7,414 nt of DNA from Chitinophagaceae bacterium (GTDB taxonomy: Bacteria > Bacteroidota > Bacteroidia > Chitinophagales > Chitinophagaceae), in assembly GCA_030151745.1 (NCBI GenBank), contig JASLDA010000182.1, positions 1-7,414 on the forward strand, given 5' to 3'. How positions within the stretch are numbered: the first letter of the stretch is position 1; every line of letters starts with the position of its first letter. The notes beneath the pieces were generated by a model. That model made no database searches, was not told the DNA's origin, and saw only the letters and a list, made by a program, of their open reading frames with translations. Below are positions 1 to 6,274 of this stretch, one piece after another. Both the position numbers and the translations under genes were made by a program.

Positions 1-57
1 ATTGATGCGGCTCTCGGCAACGCGACGTACTTTCATTTCCATAATTGAAACACTCAT
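1..57 (-). CDS. N-terminal fragment of a leftward gene, possibly a branched-chain aminotransferase
   Basis: Reading leftward from an ATG at 57, an open frame of 19 codons runs off the window edge (MSVSIMEMKVRRVAESRIN). Two more in-frame ATGs, at 42 and 36, could be the real start; the third gives a protein starting MKVRRVAESRI. The pattern 'basic strand, then x-SRI' resembles the N-terminus of branched-chain amino-acid aminotransferases (IlvE) in Bacteroidota, but 19 residues are too few to be sure. It is transcribed divergently from the next gene across a 111-base gap. The protein beyond this fragment lies outside the window. That this is a real gene start is moderately supported; the family is a guess. 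Confidence 0.4.
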   Translation of the reverse strand, partial: MSVSIMEMKVRRVAESRIN

Positions 58-68
58 AAAATAAACCG

Positions 69-98
69 TTTGTGACTCGCAAGGGTCGGTTAATTTTG
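69..98 (+). promoter_or_regulatory. Bacteroidota-type promoter (-33 TTTG, -7 TAnnTTTG)
   Basis: TAATTTTG at 91-98 matches the Bacteroidota sigma-ABfr -7 consensus TAnnTTTG exactly. TTTG at 69-72 lies 18 bases upstream, close to the usual spacing for the -33 element. Transcription would start a few bases after 98 and leave a leader of roughly 60 bases before the ATG at 169. This is the best promoter in the window. The rightward genes from 169 to 4565 have no equally good internal promoter, so it may drive much of the run. Confidence 0.5.
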
Positions 99-168
99 GC
101 GCAAAGAAACGACTTTTTCAGCGGCCGGCGTGCACCCCAGGCGCCCCGGTGGGTAATCACTCACTCAT

Positions 169-609
169 ATGGAGCTTTTTTCAACACCTGTGATCCCGGC
201 CTCGGCGGATGCTTTTTGGGAACTCCCCGAATCGGATGAGGTATTGGACGATCGCCGCATGCTGGTGATCTCGCGCCCCATTGACAAGGCTTCGCCGGCC
301 GCGACGACCCTGAAGAAGATGATGGAAGCCTGCCGCCTCCGGCCGGATGAGTATGCCGTGCTCGAGCTTGCCCCGGGAGAGGTCCTTTCCTGGAGCCTGC
401 TGCGGGGGCAGACTAAGGCAGGCTTTGTGCTTCTGCTGGGCGTCATGCCGGCGGAGCTGGGCATCGGAGCGCTGTTCCTCTTCAATCGTCCCAATGCCTT
501 CGGCGGGGCGCTGTTCATCCCGGGCATGTCCCTGGATCAGCTGATGGCCGACGGGGGCAGCCGCCGGGAGCTCTGGGAAAGCGGGCTGAAACCGGCATTG
601 GGGATTTAA
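169..609 (+). CDS. Uncharacterised small protein, upstream of recQ
   Basis: A 146-residue soluble protein with no signal peptide or membrane segment. After a Pro-rich start (residues 1-30) it alternates predicted strands and helices: strand MLVISRPI, helix around SPAATTLKKMMEACRL, strand YAVLEL, then a hydrophobic strand leading into GVMPAELGI, then an FNRPNAF segment, and a final helix ending LWESGLKPAL. This resembles a family of unnamed Bacteroidota proteins with a compact alpha/beta fold like DNA polymerase III psi (HolD) or uracil-DNA glycosylase. That is recalled from pattern and not proven; no catalytic motif is evident. The start at 169 is the first ATG after the promoter and gives a typical N-terminus. 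Its TAA stop (607-609) lies inside the first heptamer of the repeat array that fills the gap to recQ. The coding frame has the high GC and codon bias of its neighbours, which argues that it is real. Confidence 0.8.
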   Translation: MELFSTPVIPASADAFWELPESDEVLDDRRMLVISRPIDKASPAATTLKKMMEACRLRPDEYAVLELAPGEVLSWSLLRGQTKAGFVLLLGVMPAELGIGALFLFNRPNAFGGALFIPGMSLDQLMADGGSRRELWESGLKPALGI

Positions 610-687
610 GAATTAAGATTTTAGATTGAAGATTGCCGCCCCAAGCTCTCAGACAGCCAATCTAAAATCTAAAATCTACGATCTAAA
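606..687. repeat. Opposed heptamer arms (ATCTAAA family) around a 26-bp core
   Basis: Four phased heptamers run from 606 to 633 (TTAAGAA, TTAAGAT, TTTAGAT, TGAAGAT). Four more in the opposite orientation run from 660 to 687 (ATCTAAA twice, ATCTACG, ATCTAAA). A 26-base, GC-richer core (634-659) separates them. Within the arms, 616-628 and 658-670 form a perfect 13-bp inverted repeat with a 29-base loop. The left arm contains the TAA stop of the upstream gene. The right arm ends 7 bases before the recQ ATG, and those 7 bases (ATAGCTT) may be a decayed unit. No T-tract follows the stem, so it is not a classical terminator. A transcript could fold it into a hairpin that insulates or processes the message. 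Confidence 0.85.
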
Positions 688-694
688 ATAGCTT

Positions 695-2638
695 ATGCCC
701 GACCGTGCCGTCCTGGAAACCCTGCTGCGTCAATACTGGGGCTACGACCAGTTCCGCCCGCTGCAGCCCGATATCATGCTGGCCCTGCTCGGCGGCCGGG
801 ACGTGCTGGCGATGCTCCCTACCGGCGGCGGGAAATCACTCTGCTACCAGCTTCCCGCCCTGGCCGTTTCCGGCACCTGCCTCGTGATCGCTCCGCTTAT
901 CTCGCTCATGGAAGATCAGGTGCAGCGCCTGAACGGCCTCGGCATCCCGGCTGTCGCGCTGCACGCGGGCCTGAGCAAGAGCGCGCAGGAAGCTGCCGCC
1001 GCAGGCATCCTGGACGGGGACTACAAGCTGGTCTACGTAAGCCCGGAACGCCTTCAAAGCCGGGCCTTCCAGCGCCTGCTTCCCAGCCTGCGTCCCAGCT
1101 TCGTAGCGGTGGACGAGGCGCATTGCGTCTCGCAATGGGGGCACGATTTCAGGCCGGAATATCTCGAGATCAAGTTCCTGAAACAGCGGTTTCCCGGGCT
1201 GCCGATCCTGGCGCTCACCGCTTCGGCGACACCCGGGGTCGTGAAAGATCTCATCGGCAATCTGAAGCTGAACGATCCGGCGATCTTCGGGCAGAGCTTC
1301 GACCGGCCCAATATCTTTTATACGCTGCGCTACTCCGAGAACAAGCCGGCGGACCTGCTGCAGGCCGTGTCCAGCACGGAAGGGAGCATTATCGTCTACT
1401 GCCGCAGCCGCCGGCATACCGAGGAAATCGCCCGGCAGCTCAATTCGTTCGATATACCCGCCGCATGCTATCATGCCGGCATGCCGGCGGATCAGCGCCG
1501 TGAAGCCCAGCGGCAATGGATGAGCGGCGCACGGCCGGTGATGGTCGCCACTACGGCTTTCGGCATGGGCATCGACAAAGCCGATGTACGGCTGGTCATC
1601 CACTACGACGTGCCGGAAGACATGGAATCCTGGTACCAGGAAAGCGGCCGCGCCGGGCGGGACGGCAAGATCTCGACCGCGCTGAGCCTGTATAACGCCG
1701 GCGATACCCGCAGGCTTTCCGGCAGCACCAAGATCCAGTTCCCCGATCCCGCCTACCTGCGCCAGGTATATCAATCCGTAGCCGAGTACCTTCAGGTTCC
1801 GGTTGGCAACGAGCCCGATCAATACTATCCCTTCGAGATCTCCGAATTCTGCACGCGCTTCGGCCTGAAGCCGGCAAACGCCTCCGCGGCGTTGCGCCTG
1901 CTGGCCCGCGAAGGCCTGTGGACGCTTACGGACAGCGTGTTCCGCCCGGCGACGCTGCGGTTCACCTGCGAGCGCCAGGTGCTGGACCAGGTAGGCGAGC
2001 GCTACCCTGTCCTGGGCAGCCTGATCCTGAGCCTGCTGCGGACGTACAGCGGCATTTTCCGGTTCCCCGTTGCGATCCATACGGCCACCATAGCCCGGAA
2101 CCTGCGCTGGAAGCAGGACGAGGTGCTCAAGGTGATCGAGCAGCTGGCGGCCATGAATCTGGTGGACTGGGAGTCGGTCGAAGAAGGCCCCAAGCTCCAT
2201 TTCCATCACCGCCGGGTCCCGAGCCAGGATCTCATCCTGAATACGGAACGCCTGAACCTGCTCCGCGGGCAGCATGAGGCCCGGATCCGGGTCATGATCG
2301 GCTTTCTCGAAGATGAGAAGCGCTGTCGCGGGAATACCGTGCAAGAATATTTCGGCGAAAGCGGCGAAAAGCCTTGCGGCCACTGCGATGTATGTCTTGC
2401 GGTAAGCACCGGGGTACCGACGCTCTCGGCCATGAAGGCGCGCATGCTGGACATATTCGGAACAGCTTCCGGCCCGGTTCTGCAGCAGGAGCTAACTTCG
2501 CGCGTGCCGGAAGCGCACAGGGAAGTACTAATTGCGGCCCTGCGCTCGTTAGTGGAACGCGGTGAGATACTCTGGCATCCAGACAACAGCTTCAGCCTCC
2601 CGGAAACCCGAAAAAAAGCCCGCAAGTCCCGCGCATGA
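695..2638 (+). CDS. recQ: RecQ-family ATP-dependent DNA helicase with a C-terminally placed zinc cluster
   Basis: A superfamily 2, 3'-to-5' DNA helicase for recombination and replication-fork repair in the cytoplasm; 647 residues. Visible motifs, in order: motif 0 (YDQFRPLQ, 17-24), Walker A (PTGGGKS, 42-48), motif Ia (65-76), DEAH box (140-143) followed by the RecQ aromatic-rich loop (QWGHDFRPEY, 147-156), motif III (TASATP, 175-180), motif V (TTAFGMGIDK, 286-295) and motif VI (QESGRAGRDG, 315-324). The zinc cysteines are C544, C561, C564 and C567. Their 17-3-3 spacing equals that of E. coli RecQ, where they sit near 380-403. Here about 165 extra residues, likely helical or winged-helix, separate the helicase core from the zinc site. 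About 80 residues follow (winged-helix-like, ending in a basic tail), and there is no recognisable HRDC domain. I believe this layout is a recurrent Bacteroidota subtype. The stop overlaps the next gene's start as ATGA, which suggests translational coupling. Confidence 0.96.
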   Translation: MPDRAVLETLLRQYWGYDQFRPLQPDIMLALLGGRDVLAMLPTGGGKSLCYQLPALAVSGTCLVIAPLISLMEDQVQRLNGLGIPAVALHAGLSKSAQEAAAAGILDGDYKLVYVSPERLQSRAFQRLLPSLRPSFVAVDEAHCVSQWGHDFRPEYLEIKFLKQRFPGLPILALTASATPGVVKDLIGNLKLNDPAIFGQSFDRPNIFYTLRYSENKPADLLQAVSSTEGSIIVYCRSRRHTEEIARQLNSFDIPAACYHAGMPADQRREAQRQWMSGARPVMVATTAFGMGIDKADVRLVIHYDVPEDMESWYQESGRAGRDGKISTALSLYNAGDTRRLSGSTKIQFPDPAYLRQVYQSVAEYLQVPVGNEPDQYYPFEISEFCTRFGLKPANASAALRLLAREGLWTLTDSVFRPATLRFTCERQVLDQVGERYPVLGSLILSLLRTYSGIFRFPVAIHTATIARNLRWKQDEVLKVIEQLAAMNLVDWESVEEGPKLHFHHRRVPSQDLILNTERLNLLRGQHEARIRVMIGFLEDEKRCRGNTVQEYFGESGEKPCGHCDVCLAVSTGVPTLSAMKARMLDIFGTASGPVLQQELTSRVPEAHREVLIAALRSLVERGEILWHPDNSFSLPETRKKARKSRA

Positions 2639-3666
2639 ACACCCCCGTACGCTTCGCTATCATCGGTTATGGAAATATCGGACGGCGGCACGCACAGCAT
2701 ATCATCCAGAACCCCGACGCAGTTCTGACCGCGGTCTGCGATATCGACCCGGAAAAGGCCCCGGCGGTCGCCAGGCTGCACCGGGGCGGGCATACTCCTC
2801 ATTTTTTCAAAGATGTGCATGCCCTGCTGAGCGCCGGCATCGCCGATGTGATCTCCGTCTGCACGCCGAATTACCTACATGAAGCGCATGCGGTGGCCGC
2901 CCTGCAATCCGGGCATCATGCGCTGGTAGAGAAGCCGATGGCGATCAGCGTCGAGTCCTGCAACCATATGATCGCAGCCGCGGAAACCGCGGGGAAGCGG
3001 ATATTCGCCGTCAAGCAGAACCGCTACAATCCGCCGGTCCGCCTGGTGCGGGACCTGATCGACGCCGGCGGCCTGGGCCGGATCTACCTGGTGCAGGTAA
3101 ACTGCTTCTGGAACCGCGGCGATGCGTATTACGCGGAGAGCTCCTGGCGCGGCAAGAAGGCCAGGGACGGAGGCTGCCTCTTCACGCAGTTCAGCCATTT
3201 CGTCGACATCATGTATTACCTGGCCGGCCCTGCGCGGAGCGCCTCCGGGCTTATCCAGTGCTACGGCCACCGGCACAATACGGAGATCGAAGATACCGGG
3301 ACCTTTCAGCTGGAGCTCGAAAGCGGCGCGATGGCGGGATTTTCCTTTACGACCTGTGCCTACGGCAGGAATATGGAAGGTGCGATCACGATTTTCGGGG
3401 AGAAAGGCACCGTGAAGATCGGCGGCCAGTATCTCAATACGATCGAGTACCAGCAGATCGCCGGCAATGAGCTCCCCGAGATCCATATAGATGCCAAGGC
3501 CAACGACTACGGAAGCTACCAGGGCTCCATGTCCAATCACGACGAGGTAATCCAGAACGTGATCGACGTGCTGCATGCAGGCAAGCCTATCATGGTCAGC
3601 GCGGCAGAGGGGCGCGAGGTGGTGCGCACCATCGAGCTGATGTACACCGGAGCCCGGTGGATATAG
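2635..3666 (+). CDS. Gfo/Idh/MocA-family NAD(P)-dependent sugar oxidoreductase, possibly WbpB/WlbA-like
   Basis: A 343-residue cytoplasmic dehydrogenase. The N-terminal Rossmann fold shows IIGYGNIG (9-16), an acidic CDIDP segment ending strand 2 (consistent with NAD binding), VCTPNYLH, and the family lysine in EKP (E99-K100-P101). The C-terminal alpha/beta domain has GG-CLFTQFSHFVD, with H188 and D191 at the positions of the usual catalytic HxxD. The SPNYLH-like segment, WRGKKARDGG and TQFSHFVD resemble the subgroup that oxidises UDP-GlcNAc-uronic acids (WbpB/WlbA/BplA) in surface-sugar synthesis. The family is broad, so the substrate is uncertain. The ATG at 2635 overlaps the recQ stop by four bases. 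The nearby rml genes support a nucleotide-sugar role more than a general catabolic one. The usual WbpB/WlbA partners (aminotransferase, acetyltransferase, epimerase) are not in the window. The stop at 3664-3666 is followed by a 53-base gap. Confidence 0.9.
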   Translation: MNTPVRFAIIGYGNIGRRHAQHIIQNPDAVLTAVCDIDPEKAPAVARLHRGGHTPHFFKDVHALLSAGIADVISVCTPNYLHEAHAVAALQSGHHALVEKPMAISVESCNHMIAAAETAGKRIFAVKQNRYNPPVRLVRDLIDAGGLGRIYLVQVNCFWNRGDAYYAESSWRGKKARDGGCLFTQFSHFVDIMYYLAGPARSASGLIQCYGHRHNTEIEDTGTFQLELESGAMAGFSFTTCAYGRNMEGAITIFGEKGTVKIGGQYLNTIEYQQIAGNELPEIHIDAKANDYGSYQGSMSNHDEVIQNVIDVLHAGKPIMVSAAEGREVVRTIELMYTGARWI

Positions 3667-3719
3667 GAAGATGCAGGCGGCCTGATAAGTTGATAGCCGG
3701 AAGAGACGACATTTGCAGT

Positions 3720-4565
3720 ATGGTACAGGTAGGACAATGGAACCGGCTCCCGGTCGTAAAATCGGTGGACTTCGGCATATACCTCGATGGCGGAGAAGCG
3801 GGGGAGATCCTGCTGCCCAAGCGCTTTGCCCCGAAGAACGCGCAGCCAGGCGATGAGCTTGATGTCTTCATCTATCACGACAGCGACAACCGCCTGATCG
3901 CCACCACCCAGTCTCCGGCCGGCGTCGTCGGCGACATCGTCTATTTAAAGGCCGTAGATACGACCCGCCAGGGCGCCTTCATGGACTGGGGCCTGATGAA
4001 GGACATCTTCGTTCCGCTGTCGCAGCAGATTTCGCGCATGACGCCCGGCGGCCGCTACCTGGTGGGCATCTACCTGGACGAGCAGACGGGCCGCGTTGCC
4101 GCGACGGAGCGGTTCGAGCACTGGCTGAGCAACGAGAACATCGAGCTGCAGGAGCGGCAGCCCGTGGACCTGCTGGTATGGCGTGCAACCGATATCGGCT
4201 ACGTCGTGATCATCGACAACAAGTACACCGGCGTGCTGCACTACAATGAGATGTACCGCGACCTCGATCCCGGCGACAAGCTGAAGGGCTTTGTGAAAGC
4301 GATCCGGGAAGGCGGGAAAATCGACGTAGCTCCCGGCGAAGCCGGTTATGCCAGGGTCGAGGATGCCACGCAGAAAGTACTGCGCCTGCTGGATGAGCAT
4401 AACGGCTACCTCCCCTACAATGACAAAAGCGATCCGGACGAGATCCACGATTTCTTCGGCATGAGCAAAAAGACCTTCAAGATGACCACCGGGGGGCTTT
4501 ACAAGGCCGGCAGGATCGAGTTTACGAAGACCGGGATTCGGTCAATTGGTCAGTTGGACAATTAG
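3720..4565 (+). CDS. cvfB: CvfB-like S1-domain and winged-helix RNA-binding protein
   Basis: A 281-residue cytoplasmic protein of the CvfB/YitL family, RNA-binding proteins that influence virulence-factor expression in Firmicutes; the role in Bacteroidota is not established. Three S1-like OB folds are visible at roughly 1-63 (VDFGIYLDGGEAGEILLPKR), 68-132 and 147-205 (GVLHYNEMYRDLDPGDKLKG). A C-terminal winged helix follows at about 215-273 (SDPDEIHDFFGMSKKTFKM). I start the protein at 3720 because MVQVGQWNRLPVVKSVDFG matches how the family begins. An in-frame ATG at 3657 would add 21 residues unlike the family and would overlap the upstream gene. The last seven residues (SIGQLDN) and the TAG stop are encoded by the octamer array, so the native 3' end seems to have been replaced or extended by repeat sequence. 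Confidence 0.92.
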   Translation: MVQVGQWNRLPVVKSVDFGIYLDGGEAGEILLPKRFAPKNAQPGDELDVFIYHDSDNRLIATTQSPAGVVGDIVYLKAVDTTRQGAFMDWGLMKDIFVPLSQQISRMTPGGRYLVGIYLDEQTGRVAATERFEHWLSNENIELQERQPVDLLVWRATDIGYVVIIDNKYTGVLHYNEMYRDLDPGDKLKGFVKAIREGGKIDVAPGEAGYARVEDATQKVLRLLDEHNGYLPYNDKSDPDEIHDFFGMSKKTFKMTTGGLYKAGRIEFTKTGIRSIGQLDN

Positions 4566-4654
4566 CCGATTGGCCGATTGGCCAATTGGTGAACTGGCGA
4601 ATTGACCAATCGACTAATTCACAAATTCACCAATTGACTAATTGACCAATTGAC
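4543..4654. repeat. Fourteen-unit phased octamer array (CAATTGAC family) with dyad symmetry
   Basis: Fourteen consecutive 8-bp units fill 4543-4654 with no phase slip. Each has a core near CAATTG or TAATTG followed by a dinucleotide. In units 1-7 the dinucleotide is GT, GC or GA; in units 8-14 it is always AC. GT and AC are reverse complements, so the array is two opposed arms of seven units meeting near 4598/4599 with no core. The outer 10 bases, 4541-4550 and 4645-4654, are perfect reverse complements. By hand, the two 56-base arms match at 39 positions. It starts inside the cvfB coding sequence, contains its stop (4563-4565), and ends 38 bases before rmlB. The transcript could form a long imperfect hairpin. 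No T-tract follows. Confidence 0.9.
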
Positions 4655-4692
4655 TCGCTATTTTCGCGCCGGAAATCCGTTTTTATCCTTTT

Positions 4693-5745
4693 ATGACGAT
4701 AATCATCACCGGCGGCGCCGGATTCATCGGTTCGCATGTCGTGCGTCTGTTCGTGCAGAAGTATCCGGACTATAAGATCATCAATCTGGATGCCCTGACC
4801 TATGCAGGAAACCTGGAGAATCTGCGCGACATCGAGAATGCGCCGAACTATCATTTCATCAAAGCGGATATCACGGATGCGGCAGCGATCGACGAGATAT
4901 TCTTCGAGCATCAGCCCGACGGCGTGATCCACCTGGCGGCCGAAAGCCATGTAGACCGCTCCATCACCGATCCGAATGCATTCATCCAGACCAATGTAAT
5001 GGGCACAGCGAACCTGCTGAACGCCGCGCGCACCACCTGGAACGGGGCATACGAAGGCAAGCGCTTCTACCATGTAAGCACCGACGAGGTATACGGCTCC
5101 CTGGGCGAAACCGGCTTCTTCCTGGAAACGACCCCATACGATCCGCAGTCGCCCTACTCCGCGTCCAAGGCGGCATCCGACCACCTGGTGCGCGCGTACG
5201 GCAATACTTACCATATGCCCTTCGTCATTACGAACTGCTCGAACAACTATGGTCCGAACCAGTTCCCGGAGAAGCTTATTCCCCTCTTCATCCATAATAT
5301 CCGCAACAACAAATCGCTGCCGGTATACGGCGATGGCAAATACACCCGCGACTGGCTCTACGTAGTAGACCATGCCCGGGCTATAGACATGGTATATCAT
5401 AGCGGCAAGGATGGCGAAACCTATAACATCGGCGGCTTCAACGAGTGGCAGAATATCGAGCTGATCAAGCTTCTCTGCACCCAGCTCGACGAAAAGCTCG
5501 GCCGCGAATCCGGCGCATCCGCAGCACTCATCACCTATGTCCGCGACCGGCCCGGCCACGACCGCCGCTACGCGATCGACGCGAACAAAATCAAGAACGA
5601 ACTCGGCTGGGAACCCAGCGTGACCTTCGAGCAAGGACTGAGTAAGACGCTGGATTGGTACCTTGCCAACGAGGAATGGCTTAACCACGTGACCAGCGGC
5701 GAGTATCAACAATACTACGAGGGGCAATACAAGAGCGATTTGTAA
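4693..5745 (+). CDS. rmlB: dTDP-glucose 4,6-dehydratase
   Basis: A 350-residue short-chain dehydrogenase/reductase that converts dTDP-glucose to dTDP-4-keto-6-deoxyglucose, the second step toward dTDP-rhamnose and related deoxysugars, in the cytoplasm. The NAD-binding GGAGFIGS (7-14) is followed by NLDALTYAGN, the AAESHVDRSI segment, the catalytic STDEVYG (S129-G135, with D131 and E132 for dehydration) and YSASK (Y155, K159). NNYGPNQFPEKLIP and the C-terminal RPGHDRRYAID are RmlB signatures. The length is normal for the family. The ATG at 4693 opens directly into the first beta strand. The 38-base leader holds TATTTTCG at 4659-4666, one mismatch from a -7 box, so a local promoter at the edge of the repeat array is possible but weak. 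The TAA stop (5743-5745) is the first triplet of the next repeat arm. Confidence 0.97.
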   Translation: MTIIITGGAGFIGSHVVRLFVQKYPDYKIINLDALTYAGNLENLRDIENAPNYHFIKADITDAAAIDEIFFEHQPDGVIHLAAESHVDRSITDPNAFIQTNVMGTANLLNAARTTWNGAYEGKRFYHVSTDEVYGSLGETGFFLETTPYDPQSPYSASKAASDHLVRAYGNTYHMPFVITNCSNNYGPNQFPEKLIPLFIHNIRNNKSLPVYGDGKYTRDWLYVVDHARAIDMVYHSGKDGETYNIGGFNEWQNIELIKLLCTQLDEKLGRESGASAALITYVRDRPGHDRRYAIDANKIKNELGWEPSVTFEQGLSKTLDWYLANEEWLNHVTSGEYQQYYEGQYKSDL

Positions 5746-5766
5746 ATACGCGAATTTGTGAATGAG
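5743..5766. repeat. Left octamer arm of the four-helix-bundle element
   Basis: Three phased octamers, TAAATACG, CGAATTTG and TGAATGAG, begin with the rmlB stop codon. On the minus strand they read CTCATTCA, CAAATTCG, CGTATTTA, the same word and phase as the right arm at 6275-6306. GAATTTGTGAATG at 5752-5764 is the exact reverse complement of 6285-6297 (13 bp), and CGCGAATTTG at 5749-5758 is that of 6275-6284 (10 bp). Confidence 0.85.
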
Positions 5767-5778
5767 ATCGGTTGCTCA

Positions 5779-6138
5779 TCAGCTTCGATGCTTAGAACTC
5801 GCAATAATCTTATTGAGAACTCTCGATATTTCAGCTACCTGAGATAGGAGATCAAGCGCCGAAGGATAGCTTGCAGCTTCGGAACATAGTATCAGCCAAT
5901 ACTGGGTTTCAGTTGCCTCTTTGGCAGCGATCTTCATCTTGTGAACAAAATCCGCCTTGCTTTCAGCCTGCTGGGCCTCCATTGCGTTTGCACCGATGGA
6001 AGTTGCTGCACGCAGTAATTGTCTTGCAATCACGTATTTCCTCATTTCATTCAATTTCTCACTGTACTCAATCACCTGTATAGAAAAATCGATTGAAAGC
6101 CGAAGAATCAGATTTCTCTTTATCGCGTCGGGATCCAT
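5779..6138 (-). CDS. Four-helix-bundle protein (S23/23S rRNA intervening-sequence protein family)
   Basis: A 119-residue, all-alpha protein with predicted helices near residues 8-28, 31-58, 61-88 and 94-113. The signature of the family (PF05635/TIGR02436-like) is clear: RQLLRAATSIGANAMEA (39-55), then ESKADFVHKMKIAAKEATETQYWL (59-82). Relatives occur inside 23S rRNA intervening sequences, and the Avd accessory protein of diversity-generating retroelements has the same fold; their molecular role is mostly unknown, with nucleic-acid binding likely. The ATG at 6138 is certain within this frame because an in-frame TGA lies four codons upstream (6148-6150). It is the only gene here transcribed against the rml direction, its base composition is AT-richer than its neighbours, and opposed octamer arms bracket it. 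No reverse transcriptase or variable-repeat region accompanies it, so it is not a diversity-generating retroelement within this window. Confidence 0.93.
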   Translation of the reverse strand: MDPDAIKRNLILRLSIDFSIQVIEYSEKLNEMRKYVIARQLLRAATSIGANAMEAQQAESKADFVHKMKIAAKEATETQYWLILCSEAASYPSALDLLSQVAEISRVLNKIIASSKHRS

Positions 6139-6274
6139 ACCACAATTTCAGATTCTCGCTTGCCTCAACCTCTCTGATCTGACAAAACGCCTTTTTATAA
6201 GGACGAAAGGTCCCTTTTGCAACAAATACGCATCTTGCGTAAAATTGGCCAAGAGAAAGAATTACAGGCATCCG
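6139..6274 (-). other. Structured leader of the four-helix-bundle gene
   Basis: These 136 bases between the gene start and the right repeat arm have no supported coding. They hold small hairpins: TACGCA-TCT-TGCGTA (6227-6241, six perfect pairs with a 3-base loop), GGAC-GAAAG-GTCC (6201-6213, extended by a G-U pair on the minus-strand RNA) and CCTT-TTTAT-AAGG (6190-6202). No exact TAnnTTTG promoter is visible on the minus strand. This may be the untranslated leader or a small structured RNA of the element; neither is shown. Confidence 0.3.

Noticed and set aside
616..670. Rho-independent terminator after the first gene
   Set aside because: The 13-bp stem is AT-rich, has a 29-base loop and is not followed by a T-tract.
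836..2383. Long leftward open frame (515 codons) opposite recQ
   Set aside because: It lies wholly opposite a gene with all helicase motifs, shows no recognisable motif, and is the expected shadow of GC-rich codon bias.
3657..3719. Upstream ATG that would lengthen the CvfB-like protein by 21 residues
   Set aside because: It overlaps the oxidoreductase end, the added residues do not fit the family, and MVQVGQWN at 3720 does.
4543..4654. CRISPR array
   Set aside because: Units are 8 bases with no unique spacers of 30 or more bases, and no cas genes are nearby.
4543..4654. Simple slippage-driven phase-variable repeat
   Set aside because: The units are too diverged for easy slippage, and the orientation switch in the middle is not expected from tandem expansion.
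4627..5727. Leftward open frame (366 codons) opposite rmlB
   Set aside because: It is antisense to a complete RmlB, has no family features, and reads out through the octamer array.
5779..6138. Avd of a diversity-generating retroelement
   Set aside because: The fold is shared, but no reverse transcriptase, template repeat or variable target gene is present in the window.
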